DNA of 64,000 bases, taken from Rossellomorea vietnamensis NBRC 101237. Its GTDB lineage: Bacteria > Bacillota > Bacilli > Bacillales > Bacillaceae_B. The translations under genes were made by a program, and so were the position numbers. The number at the start of each line of letters is the position of its first letter. Position 1 is the first letter of the stretch. The notes below the pieces were generated by a model. That model had not been told where the DNA came from. It made no database searches and saw only the letters and a program-made list of their open reading frames with translations. Below, one piece after another: positions 16,499 to 25,770 of the stretch. The stretch is taken from positions 124,001 through 188,000 of the forward strand of contig NZ_BCVQ01000003.1 of the NCBI RefSeq assembly GCF_001591825.1, written 5' to 3'.

Positions 16499-17620
16499 TT
16501 ATACTCCAGGGAACCAGCCAGGAGTGTTCACAATCGCATTCCATAACGGATCAGGAACGACCAATTCTTCCTGCTTTCCTTTGTCGATCTCCGTCACGAT
16601 TTCATTTTCTTTTCCTTCTTTGATTTTCTTCAGCCAATCAGGATCGATGATGAGTTCGCGGCCGAGAGCCAGTAACGGCACACCTGAACCTAATGCTTTA
16701 TGGGCATCGTCTGCAGAGTAGATAGAACCTACCCCGATCAATGGCGCGCGGTCACCGATCGTTTCCAATAGATAGTCCATTCTTGATTTCTCGAGATCCT
16801 CCACGCCTTTTCTTGGCTTCGAGAAGAAATCGAACAGGGATACATGAAGGTAATCAAGACCCTTGTCAGAAAGGGCATCCACAAGGGTAAGGGTATCCCC
16901 CATCGTGAATCCATTGTCTTCCGGCTCTTCTGGTGAGAAACGGTATCCAACGAGGAAGGATGGATCCGCATGCTCCGCGACCACACTCTTCACTTTATCC
17001 ACAATGGCAAGTGGGAACGTCATGCGTTTTTCAAGGCTGCCGCCAAAACGGTCCTGTCTCTGATTGGTCATCGGTGAAAAGAACTGATGGATCAGGTACC
17101 CGTTAGCTCCGTGAATCTCGACGCCATCATAGCCTGCTTCAATCGCGCGGCGGGTAGTCTCACCGAAAGCTTCGATGATATTCTCGATTTCAGCTTCCGA
17201 TAAGCCTCTCGCTTTCTTCTCTCCATTTTCACCCATTACGTCACTGGCACTAACAACATCCCCATCAGGAACCAGGTCAGGTGGGCATTGTACACCCCCG
17301 TGGAATATCTGGAGGACCGCTTTAGCGCCTTGATCCTTGATTCCTTTCGCCAATCGTTCCAGGCTTGGAATCATTTCATCGGAATCCCCGCCAAACTCAC
17401 CGGGGAACCCCTTTCCATCAGGCGTTACATATGTGCAGGCCGTAATCACCATGCTGACATCTTGAGAACGTCTTTCATAATAGGCAACTTCCGCATCCGT
17501 GACATTGCCCTTCTCATCCGATGAAAAGTTCGTCATCGGTGCCATGATGATCCGGTTTTTTAATTCGACTCCGTTTTTAAATGTATAGGGTGTTAATAAC
17601 TCTTTATATTTGTTGTTCAT
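16499..17620 (-). CDS. NADH:flavin oxidoreductase, old yellow enzyme family (YqiG-like)
   Basis: FMN-dependent oxidoreductase of 373 residues with a TIM-barrel. KNRIIMAPMTNFSS is the N-terminal FMN loop, LQIFHGGVQ lies at about 104, and GYDGVEIHGANGYLIHQFFSPMTNQRQDRFGG is the catalytic His/Asn region with the hallmark RxDxxGG. GVGSIYSADDAHKAL and LLALGRELIIDPDW form the phosphate-binding end. Length and pattern fit B. subtilis YqiG (372 aa) better than NamA/YqjM (338 aa). It probably reduces activated C=C bonds with NAD(P)H; the natural substrate is unknown. Monocistronic, terminated at 16437-16480. Confidence 0.88.
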   Translation of the reverse strand: MNNKYKELLTPYTFKNGVELKNRIIMAPMTNFSSDEKGNVTDAEVAYYERRSQDVSMVITACTYVTPDGKGFPGEFGGDSDEMIPSLERLAKGIKDQGAKAVLQIFHGGVQCPPDLVPDGDVVSASDVMGENGEKKARGLSEAEIENIIEAFGETTRRAIEAGYDGVEIHGANGYLIHQFFSPMTNQRQDRFGGSLEKRMTFPLAIVDKVKSVVAEHADPSFLVGYRFSPEEPEDNGFTMGDTLTLVDALSDKGLDYLHVSLFDFFSKPRKGVEDLEKSRMDYLLETIGDRAPLIGVGSIYSADDAHKALGSGVPLLALGRELIIDPDWLKKIKEGKENEIVTEIDKGKQEELVVPDPLWNAIVNTPGWFPGV

Positions 17621-17710
17621 GATTTTGCCTCCTTGTGGTTGTTCAAAGGAAATCTTAATAGATGTTTAACTATTTGAACAGTCATCTGCTTGAAGGATGT
17701 GCCGGTATGA

Positions 17711-17747
17711 TCAAAAATGGGCATCCCTCGATGATGGAGGGATGCCC
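17711..17747 (-). terminator. terminator of rlmCD
   Basis: Stem GGGCATCCCTC/GAGGGATGCCC with a 7-nt loop, then ATTTTTG on the minus strand, downstream of the stop at 17813. Confidence 0.8.
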
Positions 17748-17812
17748 TAGTATTTGCTTTAAAGTGTGATCGTAACCAGTAAAATAGAGAGTGTTTACAG
17801 TGAATCCACTTA

Positions 17813-19213
17813 TTACTTAAGAACCAGCTTCGCGACAACCTCCACATGCGCTGTCTGCGGGAACATATCCACCGGCTGCAAATAGTCCACCCGGTACTGC
17901 TTCTTCAAATAGTCGATATCCTTCGCAAGCGTCGACGGGTTGCACGATACATACACGAATGTCTTTGGCTTCACTTCTTTCAGCGTATCGAGAAGCTTGT
18001 TGTCGCAGCCCGTCCTCGGCGGATCCACCACGACGACATCGGGACGCCAGCCTTCGTTTTTCCATTTTGGCATGAGGGTTTCAGCACCGCCGACAAAGTA
18101 TTCGGCATGCTCGACTCCGAATTTCTTCGCGTTCTTCTTCGCGTCATCGATTCCTTCCTTGATGACGTCCATTCCCCGGATTTCTTTCGCTCCACCTGCT
18201 AGCCACAATCCAATCGTCCCGACTCCACAGTAGGCATCGACGACTCTTTCTTCACCAGTAAGGGCTGCCGCTTTCTTCGCTTCGTTATACAGCTTGCTCG
18301 TCTGGATCGGATTCAGCTGGAAGAAGGCACGTGCGGACAATTCATAGGTGAACTCTTCCAGGCGTTCTTCGATGCTTTCTTTTCCAGAAAGATGGATCGT
18401 TTCGTCCCCGAAGACGAGGGCCGTTTTCTGCGGATTGATGTTTTGGGCAATGGAAACGACTTCAGGAAGACGTTTCTGGATTTCCGAAATCAGCAATTCC
18501 TTGCGGGGGATTTTTTTCTCGGACGTCACAAGGACGACCTGCACTTCCCCTGTTTCAAATCCGACACGCGTTACGATCGTTTTTAGGATCGGCTTTTTCT
18601 TTTTATCATCAAAAACAGGGATGTTGAAGTCGTTGATGATACGTTTGATTTCGTTTGTCACTTTGTTCGTGAGCCGGTGCTGCACGATGCACTCATCGAT
18701 GTCGATCAGCTTGTTGGAATTCATGCTGTACAAGCCTGCAATGGCCTTGCCGTTTTGCGTCCCGACCTGGAACTGGCTTTTGTTCCGGTAATGCCACGGG
18801 TTATCCATGCCGATCGTCGGACGGATGTCCATGTCTTCAAGCTTAAGCTTCGTGTGGCGCTCAAGGGATTGAAGAAGGATGTCGCGTTTGGCATCTAGCT
18901 GTCCTTCGTAAGACAGATGCTGAAGCTGGCAGCCTCCGCATAGCTCATAGACCGGGCATGGTGCTTTCACACGCTGTGGTGACTTTTTCCGGATCTTCTT
19001 GATACGGGCTTCGGTGAATTTCGGGTGGACCTTCGTCACTTCTACGACCACTTCTTCCCCTGCAAGGGCTCCCGGTACGAAGACGATCTTACGCTTGAAG
19101 AAACCGACTCCTTCCCCGTTGATACCGATTTTCTTTATGGTCAGAGGAAACTGTTGTTTCAGCTCGATTTTCACATCATTATGTTGTGGCTTTTTTGCGT
19201 ATTGCTTTTTCAT
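17813..19213 (-). CDS. rlmCD: 23S rRNA (uracil-C5)-methyltransferase RlmCD
   Basis: SAM-dependent RNA methyltransferase of 466 residues. An N-terminal TRAM domain ([30 protein letters not shown]) and the cluster cysteines [15 protein letters not shown] (with the later C) for a 4Fe-4S centre come first. The Rossmann methyltransferase domain has [16 protein letters not shown], and DPPRTGC plus [13 protein letters not shown] carry the catalytic Cys and base. In Gram-positive bacteria this enzyme (YefA/RlmCD) methylates both U747 and U1939. It follows the glycosylase gene by 15 nt on the same strand, suggesting co-transcription. Confidence 0.94.
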   Translation of the reverse strand: MKKQYAKKPQHNDVKIELKQQFPLTIKKIGINGEGVGFFKRKIVFVPGALAGEEVVVEVTKVHPKFTEARIKKIRKKSPQRVKAPCPVYELCGGCQLQHLSYEGQLDAKRDILLQSLERHTKLKLEDMDIRPTIGMDNPWHYRNKSQFQVGTQNGKAIAGLYSMNSNKLIDIDECIVQHRLTNKVTNEIKRIINDFNIPVFDDKKKKPILKTIVTRVGFETGEVQVVLVTSEKKIPRKELLISEIQKRLPEVVSIAQNINPQKTALVFGDETIHLSGKESIEERLEEFTYELSARAFFQLNPIQTSKLYNEAKKAAALTGEERVVDAYCGVGTIGLWLAGGAKEIRGMDVIKEGIDDAKKNAKKFGVEHAEYFVGGAETLMPKWKNEGWRPDVVVVDPPRTGCDNKLLDTLKEVKPKTFVYVSCNPSTLAKDIDYLKKQYRVDYLQPVDMFPQTAHVEVVAKLVLK

Positions 19214-19228
19214 TGGTTCACGTCCGTT

Positions 19229-20098
19229 CTATTCGATACTTCTCCATAAATAGAGTGATGCATAGCTTAAATAAGGGTGCCAGGCCGCACTGAATTCATC
19301 CAGCTCGTCCATAGTCGGCTTCTGTTCCATTTGGAATAATTGTTTGATGGCGTTTTGGATGCCGATGTCCGCTTTCGGGAAAAGGTTCGGCCTTCCGAGC
19401 CCGAATAAGAGGAAGCTCTGTGCCGTCCATGGTCCGATGCCGCGGATTTTTGTGAGCTCCTTGATGACCTCTTCGTCTGTTTGTTTCGCCAGTTGATTCA
19501 GGTCGAGTTCGCCGGTTGACACCTTCTGTCCAATGCCGATCACATACTCCGCTTTCCGCTGACTGAATTGGAGCTCCCTGAGTTCTTCCACTGTGAGGAC
19601 CGCTACTTTCTCAGGTGACGGGTAGAACCAGACTCCATCCTTTTCCCAACCGTACGTGGTGACGAATCGATGGGTCAGGGTAAAGGCGAACTTCAGATTC
19701 AGCTGCTGATGGATGATGCTTTTCACGATGGTTGCGAAGGGATCGAACTCAAGGACGAGCGGTGTTCCGACATGCTCCTCAAAGATCGGCTTCAGGTCGG
19801 TTTCCAGAAAATGCGCGTGCATGTCGTGGAGACCGGTTTGCCATTGGAAAATGTCTGAGATGCGGTTTTGTTTCGCTTCCAGATTTTCTTCATTTTCAAA
19901 CGTGATCATGAATTCGGGCTCATCTGTTGTTCCCGTTGCCTGAATCTCGATCACCTCACCATTTTCTCCGCCTAGATAATACGGGACTTTCACGCTTCGA
20001 TTCTCCTGATCCACGGCATTCAACGGATCTAAAGCCAGCCTGTCCAGCACCCGGTCAAAATCATACGGACCTTCTACCTTAACACTCCTGCCTGCCAT
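19229..20098 (-). CDS. DNA-3-methyladenine glycosylase, AlkA/YfjP-like
   Basis: HhH-GPD base-excision repair glycosylase of 289 residues. It contains DPFATIVKSIIHQQLNLKFAFTL (helix near the active site) and the helix-hairpin-helix LTKIRGIGPWTAQSFLLFGLGRPNLFPKADIGIQ with the catalytic Asp. It removes alkylated purines from DNA. ATG at 20098 is chosen: GGGTGAGG lies 3-4 nt upstream, and a longer frame to 20179 would run into the terminator hairpin. B. subtilis YfjP likewise neighbours pdaA (yfjS). Probable operon with rlmCD. Confidence 0.9.
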   Translation of the reverse strand: MAGRSVKVEGPYDFDRVLDRLALDPLNAVDQENRSVKVPYYLGGENGEVIEIQATGTTDEPEFMITFENEENLEAKQNRISDIFQWQTGLHDMHAHFLETDLKPIFEEHVGTPLVLEFDPFATIVKSIIHQQLNLKFAFTLTHRFVTTYGWEKDGVWFYPSPEKVAVLTVEELRELQFSQRKAEYVIGIGQKVSTGELDLNQLAKQTDEEVIKELTKIRGIGPWTAQSFLLFGLGRPNLFPKADIGIQNAIKQLFQMEQKPTMDELDEFSAAWHPYLSYASLYLWRSIE

Positions 20099-20148
20099 TG
20101 TCCTCACCCTTCCGCACAAAACTTGTATGTGTATTATAGCATAAACAG

Positions 20149-20207
20149 AAGAGGGACGGACCTTCATTCCTAGGACCAAGTCCTAGGAATGAAGGTCCGT
20201 CCCTCTT
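20149..20207. terminator. exceptional 59-nt hairpin carrying two copies of the AAGGTCCGTCCCTC repeat
   Basis: Two perfect 28-bp arms separated by 3 nt, downstream of pdaA and upstream of the glycosylase gene. The outer half of each arm is the 14-mer repeat (minus orientation 20151-20164, plus orientation 20192-20205). The inner half is CATTCCTAGGAC. T runs are short, so termination is plausible but the stem is far longer than a terminator needs. Confidence 0.7.
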
Positions 20208-20217
20208 ATTCAGCTTC

Positions 20218-20994
20218 TTATTTCATCATCGGATGCTCATCGAGGCTTTTGAATGTGTAGCCCCGTTTTTTGAGGTCTTGGATGGCTTTTTCGAGTGCGT
20301 CTGCGTTGTCTTTGGAGACGGAATGCAGAAGGATGATGGCACCTGGGTGCGCCTGGGCCATGATGTTGTCATAGGAGTATTTCCATCCTCTTTGCTGGTC
20401 GGTCTTCCAATCGATGAAGGCAAGTGACCAGAAGACGTGTGTGTAGCCTTCTTCTTTGGCGATTTGGAGCGTACGTTCCGAGAAGACGCCCCTTGGCGGA
20501 CGCAGATATTTCATTTCTTTCTGGCCGGTCAATTCTTTCGTTTTCACTTTCACCTTCTCGAGCTCTTCCCTGATCTTTTGATCGGAGCTTGCCGTGAAGT
20601 CCGGGTGATGCCACGAATGGTTCCCGATGATATGCCCCTCTTTCGCCATGCGCTTCACGAGGTCTTCTGCACTGAGCAGATAGTGACCTGTCACGAAGAA
20701 GGTGGCAGGGACTTTCTCCCGCTTTAGTACATTGAGGATCTTTTCTGTATAGCCGTTTTCGTATCCATTGTCGAAAGTGACATAAAGCACCTTTTTATCC
20801 GGTGAGCCTTTATAGAAGGCATCGTATTTATCGAGGAGCTGGTCATAGGCAGCGCCTGCTTCCGGCTGTTCTTCATTTTGACTCTTTTTGAAACCCCAGC
20901 CGATCGGATTATTGGATACTGCATAAGCCTCGGCGGGTATGAGCAATACTAAGATTGCCGCTATGATCAACACTTTTAGTGATTTTCGCAACAT
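20218..20994 (-). CDS. pdaA: N-acetylmuramic acid deacetylase PdaA (spore cortex)
   Basis: Secreted polysaccharide deacetylase of 258 residues. The signal peptide runs to about residue 25 (LLIPAEAYA-V); then VLYVTFDNGYENGYTEKIL, the PdaA variant of the metal motif, GHIIGNHSWHHPDF, the zinc His pair, LRPPRGVFSERTL and GAIILLHSV. PdaA deacetylates muramic acid so that muramic delta-lactam can form in the spore cortex, which is needed for germination. Its presence shows the organism makes endospores. Upstream it is preceded by the DUF4825-like lipoprotein region; downstream lies the giant hairpin. Confidence 0.93.
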   Translation of the reverse strand: MLRKSLKVLIIAAILVLLIPAEAYAVSNNPIGWGFKKSQNEEQPEAGAAYDQLLDKYDAFYKGSPDKKVLYVTFDNGYENGYTEKILNVLKREKVPATFFVTGHYLLSAEDLVKRMAKEGHIIGNHSWHHPDFTASSDQKIREELEKVKVKTKELTGQKEMKYLRPPRGVFSERTLQIAKEEGYTHVFWSLAFIDWKTDQQRGWKYSYDNIMAQAHPGAIILLHSVSKDNADALEKAIQDLKKRGYTFKSLDEHPMMK

Positions 20995-21145
20995 TGAACC
21001 CTTCTTTCCCTTGCATTTCCCTTAGTTTTTGAGAACGGGAAGGATTCATGTGTACTAATAGTATCCAGAAATGGGTGTTCATGTGGTGATTTTGGTTTGC
21101 AACCGACATACAGGTTGTTCGCGTTGCCATTCCTTTTCCAAACCC

Positions 21146-21159
21146 AAGGTCCGTCCCTC
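21146..21159 (+). repeat. copy of the AAGGTCCGTCCCTC repeat
   Basis: Exact 14-mer touching the stop codon of the lipoprotein gene at 21159, that is, at the 3' end of a minus-strand gene. Confidence 0.8.
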
Positions 21160-21731
21160 TACTCAAAAAAAGTCTGATACTTCGTTGCCATTTCGGTCAG
21201 TTTGCCTTCGTGTTCTTCGATGAAGGTGGAGACGGTTTTATTGTCCCAGATGTCGTCGTTTTTCGGGAAGTCGCTGAATTCTTTGGATAATCCTGCGACC
21301 ATTTTATCCCTGGAGACCGACACCATGGATTCATCGACGGTGAAGTGATACTCCTTTGCATTCGGTACAAGAAGCGTCAGATAAATGGCGTTGTAGTAAA
21401 AGTTCTTCCGGTTGACGTTGCTGCCGTCGAACCAGAATTCATTCACATCGCTTTCAGATAGCTTCCCTTCTTTTTCATAGCCGTATGTCACCTTCACCAT
21501 TTCACCGGAAAGATCGATTTCTTTGATGGTTTCCCCACCGGGCAGCTCTTGCAGGATCGCCTGCACTTTCGAGTTATCTCCTACATAGGTTCCGCTATTT
21601 TCTTTTAACATATCCACATTCACATCCTCAATGGACGTGATATCCGCTTCTTTTTCAGGATTGGCCGCACATCCTGTTAAGAAAATCATCAAGGTAAGAA
21701 TCAACATGCCAAATAATTTATTAAAAATCAT
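21159..21731 (-). CDS. lipoprotein with DUF4825-like domain
   Basis: A 190-residue secreted lipoprotein. Signal MIFNKLFGMLILTLMIFL with lipobox LTGC at about 18-21. The mature part opens with a conserved-looking block TYVGDNSKVQAILQELPGGE, then ITYG-like VKVTYGYEKEG and a long helical C-terminus. The VGDNSKV block is what I associate with DUF4825 proteins, which often occur with BlaR1 or anti-sigma systems; none is adjacent here. Function unknown. No other gene shares its direction closely, so it is probably monocistronic. Confidence 0.7.
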   Translation of the reverse strand: MIFNKLFGMLILTLMIFLTGCAANPEKEADITSIEDVNVDMLKENSGTYVGDNSKVQAILQELPGGETIKEIDLSGEMVKVTYGYEKEGKLSESDVNEFWFDGSNVNRKNFYYNAIYLTLLVPNAKEYHFTVDESMVSVSRDKMVAGLSKEFSDFPKNDDIWDNKTVSTFIEEHEGKLTEMATKYQTFFE

Positions 21732-21813
21732 ACTCGCCCTCCAACTCCTGTTTGTATGACATACGAATGAACACTCGTGAAAGTTTCATCCTGATTTTAA
21801 CATAAATAACCAA

Positions 21814-21846
21814 TAAAAAACCACCCCGCAGCACGTACGGGATGGT
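21814..21846 (-). terminator. terminator of fumarase
   Basis: Stem ACCATCCCG/CGGGGTGGT followed by TTTTTTATTG on the minus strand. Confidence 0.8.
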
Positions 21847-21855
21847 ACCAATTTC

Positions 21856-23412
21856 TTATTTAAACACCTTTTCCTTGAACTGAGCCAGCTTCTCTAAAGA
21901 AGATTTGTCGACTTCCGCGTGCAGACTGTTTCCGTGTGAATCCATTGTCACAACGGCCGTGAAGCCTTCTACATTCAAGTGCCACATCGCTTCCGGGATA
22001 CCGAACTGCATCAGATCGACGCCGTCTACCCCTTTGATGCAGTCTGCGTAGTACTGAGCCGCTCCACCGATGGCATTCAAGTACACTCCGCCATGATCCT
22101 TCAGGGCGGCAAGGGTTTTCGGACCCATTCCGCCTTTACCGATGACGGCACGGATACCGAAGCGCTTCATGATATCGCCTTGATAAGGCTCCTCACGGAT
22201 GGACGTTGTCGGTCCGGCTGCTTTCACGTGCCAGTTCCCTTCATCATCCTTCAGCATGACCGGTCCACAGTGATAAATGATCTGTCCGTCAAGATCAACC
22301 GGTGCATCGTTTTCGCTCAGATGCTTGTGGATCGCGTCACGGCCTGTGTACATGCGACCGTTGATGTGAACGACGTCTCCCACTTTCAGCTCACGGATTT
22401 TCTCTTCCGTGATCGGAGCTTCAAGAACGACTACATTTGGCTGTTCCCCTGAACTTGCCGCTGCCGTTTCAAGCTCGGCCGCTGATCCTTCTGTCAGATC
22501 GATCTTGTCACCTTCCTGATAGAACCACTCATCGACTCCACCAGTTGCCGGATCAAGTTTCACACCCAGACGACGGAACGCCCAGCAGTTATACGCAACG
22601 GATACAAAGAAGCTTGCCGGAATCCGGTTCATGACGCCCACTTTACAACCAAGAAGAGTCGTTTCCCCGCCGAATCCCATCGTGCCGATTCCAAGCTCGT
22701 TGGCATGGTCCATCACATACTCTTCCAGCTTACGAAGATCTTCATGCGGATTCACGTCATCGACGGAACGGAATAATTGTTCTTTGGCCAGATCATAACC
22801 GGAAGAACGGTCCCCACCGATTCCGACACCGATGAAACCGGCACTGCAGCCTTGTCCCTGCGCCTGATACACCGAATGCATCACACATTTACGGATCCCG
22901 TCAAGGTCACGTCCTGCACGGCCCAGACCTTCAAGCTCACACGGAAGGCTGTACTGGATGTTTTTATTTTCACAACCGCCGCCCTTTAAGATCAGGCGCG
23001 CATCGATATAATCCTTTTCCCACTGTTCGAACTTGATGACAGGCGTCCCAAGACCGAGATTGTCCCCTGAATTCGCACCCGTCAAGGAATCTACAGAGTT
23101 TGGACGGAGCTTTCCGTCCTTTGTCGCTTGTACCATGGCCGCATAGATCGCTTCCTTGATCTGGAGCTGATTCACGCCGACCGGTGTTTTTATTTTAAAA
23201 GTAGGAAGACCTGTATCCTGACAAATCGGGGATACATTGTCATCCGCCATCTTTACGTTATTTGAAATCGTGTCCAGGCTCATCGCTGCACGCGTGCCTG
23301 CGTTCTCACGGGCTTTTGCCGAGCGGATCGCACGGCGCACATCCTTTGGCAGGTTCGTGGACGTTTCCACAATCAGATCGTACATACTTTGCTGTAATGT
23401 CTCTTTATTCAT
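21856..23412 (-). CDS. fumA: class I (iron-sulfur) fumarate hydratase
   Basis: Cytoplasmic fumarase of 518 residues, interconverting fumarate and malate in the TCA cycle. It has the N-terminal alpha domain with PICQDTGLPTF, GANSGDNLGLGTP, KGGGCENKNIQYSLP, HSVYQAQGQGCSAGFIGVGIGGDRSSGYDLAK and GIGTMGFGGETTLLGCKVG, giving the cluster cysteines. The C-terminal beta domain has IYHCGPVM, AAGPTTSIREEPYQGD and VIGKGGMGPKT. The class is oxygen-sensitive and iron-dependent; B. subtilis itself uses class II FumC. Monocistronic. Confidence 0.93.
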   Translation of the reverse strand: MNKETLQQSMYDLIVETSTNLPKDVRRAIRSAKARENAGTRAAMSLDTISNNVKMADDNVSPICQDTGLPTFKIKTPVGVNQLQIKEAIYAAMVQATKDGKLRPNSVDSLTGANSGDNLGLGTPVIKFEQWEKDYIDARLILKGGGCENKNIQYSLPCELEGLGRAGRDLDGIRKCVMHSVYQAQGQGCSAGFIGVGIGGDRSSGYDLAKEQLFRSVDDVNPHEDLRKLEEYVMDHANELGIGTMGFGGETTLLGCKVGVMNRIPASFFVSVAYNCWAFRRLGVKLDPATGGVDEWFYQEGDKIDLTEGSAAELETAAASSGEQPNVVVLEAPITEEKIRELKVGDVVHINGRMYTGRDAIHKHLSENDAPVDLDGQIIYHCGPVMLKDDEGNWHVKAAGPTTSIREEPYQGDIMKRFGIRAVIGKGGMGPKTLAALKDHGGVYLNAIGGAAQYYADCIKGVDGVDLMQFGIPEAMWHLNVEGFTAVVTMDSHGNSLHAEVDKSSLEKLAQFKEKVFK

Positions 23413-23496
23413 CGTTCTCCCCCTCTAAAGATCTCAATAACAGTCGTAATTTTCATACATCATTATACTCCTATAAGAATAAGATTGAAAGGGATT

Positions 23497-23943
23497 TCAC
23501 AATGGAATTTCCTTCTCGAAATAACAAGAAATCTCGTCTTCTTCCATATAGATGAACCCATTGTTTTGATAAAATTGGATGGCATCCGCCCACTGTTTAT
23601 TTGTTTCGAGGACGAGTCGTTGGGCACCGAGGGAGTGTGCTTTTCCTTCCAGATGTCGAAGCATGATGCGGCCCAGTCCACGTTTTCTGTATGGGGACAG
23701 CACAGACATCCGGACAATCTGATAGGTGTTCTCTGATTCTTTCCGGATCGCGCCGGTACAGATGATGTTTTCATTCTCTTTTCCTACAAAAAAATGATGC
23801 TGCGTGCCGTCATACTCTGTGGAAATATCATGAATATCGGGGTTCAGCGAGTGATCGATGAATCCGAACCGTTCAAGGAATCCAGAGAGGATCACGTTTT
23901 TTGCCTGCTCGCTTTGGTGTACTTGGATGGGTGTGATGATCAT
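23497..23943 (-). CDS. GNAT family N-acetyltransferase
   Basis: A 148-residue acetyltransferase. The acetyl-CoA loop is VLSPYRKRGLGRIMLRHLEGKAHSLG (R/Q-x-x-G-x-G type), followed by RLVLETNKQWADAIQFYQNNGFI, the usual GNAT C-terminal motif. ATG at 23943 is chosen because AAAGGAG lies 10 nt upstream; the open frame extends further to 24090 without a binding site. The substrate is unknown. It lies 84 nt downstream of where fumarase begins, both on the minus strand. Confidence 0.85.
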   Translation of the reverse strand: MIITPIQVHQSEQAKNVILSGFLERFGFIDHSLNPDIHDISTEYDGTQHHFFVGKENENIICTGAIRKESENTYQIVRMSVLSPYRKRGLGRIMLRHLEGKAHSLGAQRLVLETNKQWADAIQFYQNNGFIYMEEDEISCYFEKEIPL

Positions 23944-24101
23944 GGGGTGTCGCTCCTTTAATAGATGGTTTTGTATTAAAGTTTGACGTTTCCGCGGGGA
24001 ATTCCTGCTTGTGGATTCGGAGGGCGTGTGATGGATGGGGAAATGGACGGTTCTACAAGACATGACAAATTTCCCGATCAGCACCAGCAATCGCTATCCC
24101 C

Positions 24102-24115
24102 AAGGTCCGTCCCTC
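24102..24115 (+). repeat. copy of the AAGGTCCGTCCCTC repeat
   Basis: Exact 14-mer directly followed by an A run, at the 3' end of the SE1561-type gene (a weak hairpin GAGTCC/GGGGCTC lies between). The rest of 23944-24143 shows nothing I can assign. Confidence 0.8.
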
Positions 24116-24143
24116 AAAAAAATAAGAGCCCCATCCAGGACTC

Positions 24144-24326
24144 CTACTCGCTTTTCTTAAATTGTTCGCATTTCACTTCTATGTCATCGATCATGGCGAT
24201 CAGGCGATCGATATCGTCAATGTCCGCTTGTTCCGGGTCGATTGAATCCAGCACGTCGACGAACAGGTTCAGGCGTTGTTTCAGATAGCTTACTTGTGAG
24301 TCTTTATCATTGATAGCTTTACCCAA
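24144..24326 (-). CDS. SE1561 family small protein
   Basis: A 60-residue acidic helical protein beginning MGKAINDKDSQVSYLKQRL and rich in Asp/Ile (DPEQADIDDIDRLIAMIDDIE). It matches the SE1561 family of staphylococci and bacilli, function unknown. TTG start with AAAGGAGAG 11 nt upstream. The next gene, yfkAB, is divergent. Confidence 0.8.
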   Translation of the reverse strand: MGKAINDKDSQVSYLKQRLNLFVDVLDSIDPEQADIDDIDRLIAMIDDIEVKCEQFKKSE

Positions 24327-24442
24327 GAGTTCTCTCTCCTTTCAATACGTTTACTATGGTAACCAATAACTTTGCGATTGACAAGGGCTGGCCCTTTCTC
24401 AATAATGGATAGATGACCGAATCATAAAGGAGCTTTTACAAA

Positions 24443-25570
24443 ATGAAAATTGACACTCTCTCCAAGAAAATGTCCATTGACCATGATCCTTGGGAGGCTT
24501 ATTTAGATGTGGATGAGCATGGTGATATTACGCTTTCCAATATCGAATTCACGACCACGACCCTCTGCAATATGAGATGCGAGCACTGCGCCGTCGGATA
24601 TACATTGTCACCGAAGGACCCAAGTGCCCTGCCCATTGAACTGATCCTGCAGAAACTCGACGATATCAAAACGCTCCGTTCCCTTAGTATTACCGGTGGG
24701 GAGCCGATGATGTCCAAAAAATCCGTAGAACATTATGTACTTCCCTTACTCAAGTATGCACATTCCAGGGGCGTACATACCCAAATCAACTCGAATCTGA
24801 CCCTGGATCTCGACCGCTATTTGATGATCGCCCCGTACCTCGATGTCCTGCACATCTCCCATAACTGGGGAACGATCGATGAATTCATCGATGTAGGATT
24901 TGCCAATATGGAACGGAAGCCAACGAGGGAGCAGCGCCGGAAGTTGTTTGACCGCATGATCGAAAACAGCCGTGCCCTTTCAGAACGCGGGGTCCTTGTC
25001 TCCGCAGAAACCATGCTAAATAAAAACACCCTGCCGTACCTCGAAAAGATCCATCGCCAGGTTGTCGATGAAATGAAATGCGGACGTCACGAAATTCATC
25101 CGATGTATCCTTCCGACTTTGCATCAAGCCTTGAGACTCTATCTTTGGAAGAAACACGTGAAGCGATCCGGGATATCCTTAGGTTCCGTGATGAGAATGT
25201 GTGGATGCTATTCGGCACTCTGCCATTTTATCCATGCAGCTCTTCACAGGAAGATTTGGATTTCCTGAAGGAGCTGTACTCGGCGAAAAAAGTGAGCGTG
25301 AGGAATGACCCCGACGGCCGTTCCCGTCTAAACGTTAACATCTTTACGGGAGACGTCATCGTCACCGACTTTGGTGACACTCCGCCACTCGGGAATATCA
25401 CCAAAGATACACTGCCTGATATTTTCGAAAAGTGGAAAGGTCAGCCTCTCGCAAAAGAACTGAACTGTCACTGTCCCATGGCCCGCTGCCTCGGACCGAA
25501 TGTACTCGTGAAGTCGATGTACTATAAAGATGTAGACTTTTCGAAGCGTGAAGCGAAGATTTCCCGATAA
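24443..25570 (+). CDS. yfkAB: radical SAM protein YfkAB
   Basis: A 375-residue radical SAM enzyme. The cluster motif is CNMRCEHC (C-x3-C-x2-C) at about residue 42-49, then SITGGEPMM. A C-terminal cysteine set (LNCHCPMARC) marks the CxCxxxxC family for which the protein is named. B. subtilis YfkAB has the same neighbours (yfkD, chaA). The reaction is unknown; extra C-terminal cysteines suggest an auxiliary cluster and peptide or small-molecule modification. Binding site AAAGGAG; terminated at 25583-25615. Confidence 0.92.
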   Translation: MKIDTLSKKMSIDHDPWEAYLDVDEHGDITLSNIEFTTTTLCNMRCEHCAVGYTLSPKDPSALPIELILQKLDDIKTLRSLSITGGEPMMSKKSVEHYVLPLLKYAHSRGVHTQINSNLTLDLDRYLMIAPYLDVLHISHNWGTIDEFIDVGFANMERKPTREQRRKLFDRMIENSRALSERGVLVSAETMLNKNTLPYLEKIHRQVVDEMKCGRHEIHPMYPSDFASSLETLSLEETREAIRDILRFRDENVWMLFGTLPFYPCSSSQEDLDFLKELYSAKKVSVRNDPDGRSRLNVNIFTGDVIVTDFGDTPPLGNITKDTLPDIFEKWKGQPLAKELNCHCPMARCLGPNVLVKSMYYKDVDFSKREAKISR

Positions 25571-25582
25571 ACTGAAGGTGAA

Positions 25583-25615
25583 AGCTCAAATCTGTGATGG
25601 ATTTGGGCTTTTTTT
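25583..25615 (+). terminator. terminator of yfkAB
   Basis: Stem AGCTCAAATC/GATTTGGGCT followed by eight T. Confidence 0.88.
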
Positions 25616-25686
25616 GATGAGTTCAGTAATAGGAGCGTAGAGTTCTTTATTCACACTTAGACATTCCAAATAGTGAAGAACTGCCG

Positions 25687-25700
25687 AAGGTCCGTCCCTC
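25687..25700 (+). repeat. copy of the AAGGTCCGTCCCTC repeat
   Basis: Exact 14-mer, first of two spaced 62 nt apart in the convergent gap between yfkAB and the small minus-strand gene at 25809. Confidence 0.85.
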
Positions 25701-25748
25701 CATTCCACACCAAAATCCTTATACCACGCCATTTCCCCATCCAAAACC

Positions 25749-25762
25749 AAGGTCCGTCCCTC
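25749..25762 (+). repeat. copy of the AAGGTCCGTCCCTC repeat
   Basis: Second exact copy in the gap. Both copies are preceded by CCAAAACC- or CTGCCG-type unrelated sequence, so only the 14-mer is shared. Confidence 0.85.
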
Positions 25763-25770
25763 CAATCTGC

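Noticed and set aside
20099-20179. N-terminal extension of the DNA glycosylase (27 residues)
   Set aside because: It would start inside the 59-nt hairpin and lacks a binding site; the internal ATG at 20098 has one and fits family length.
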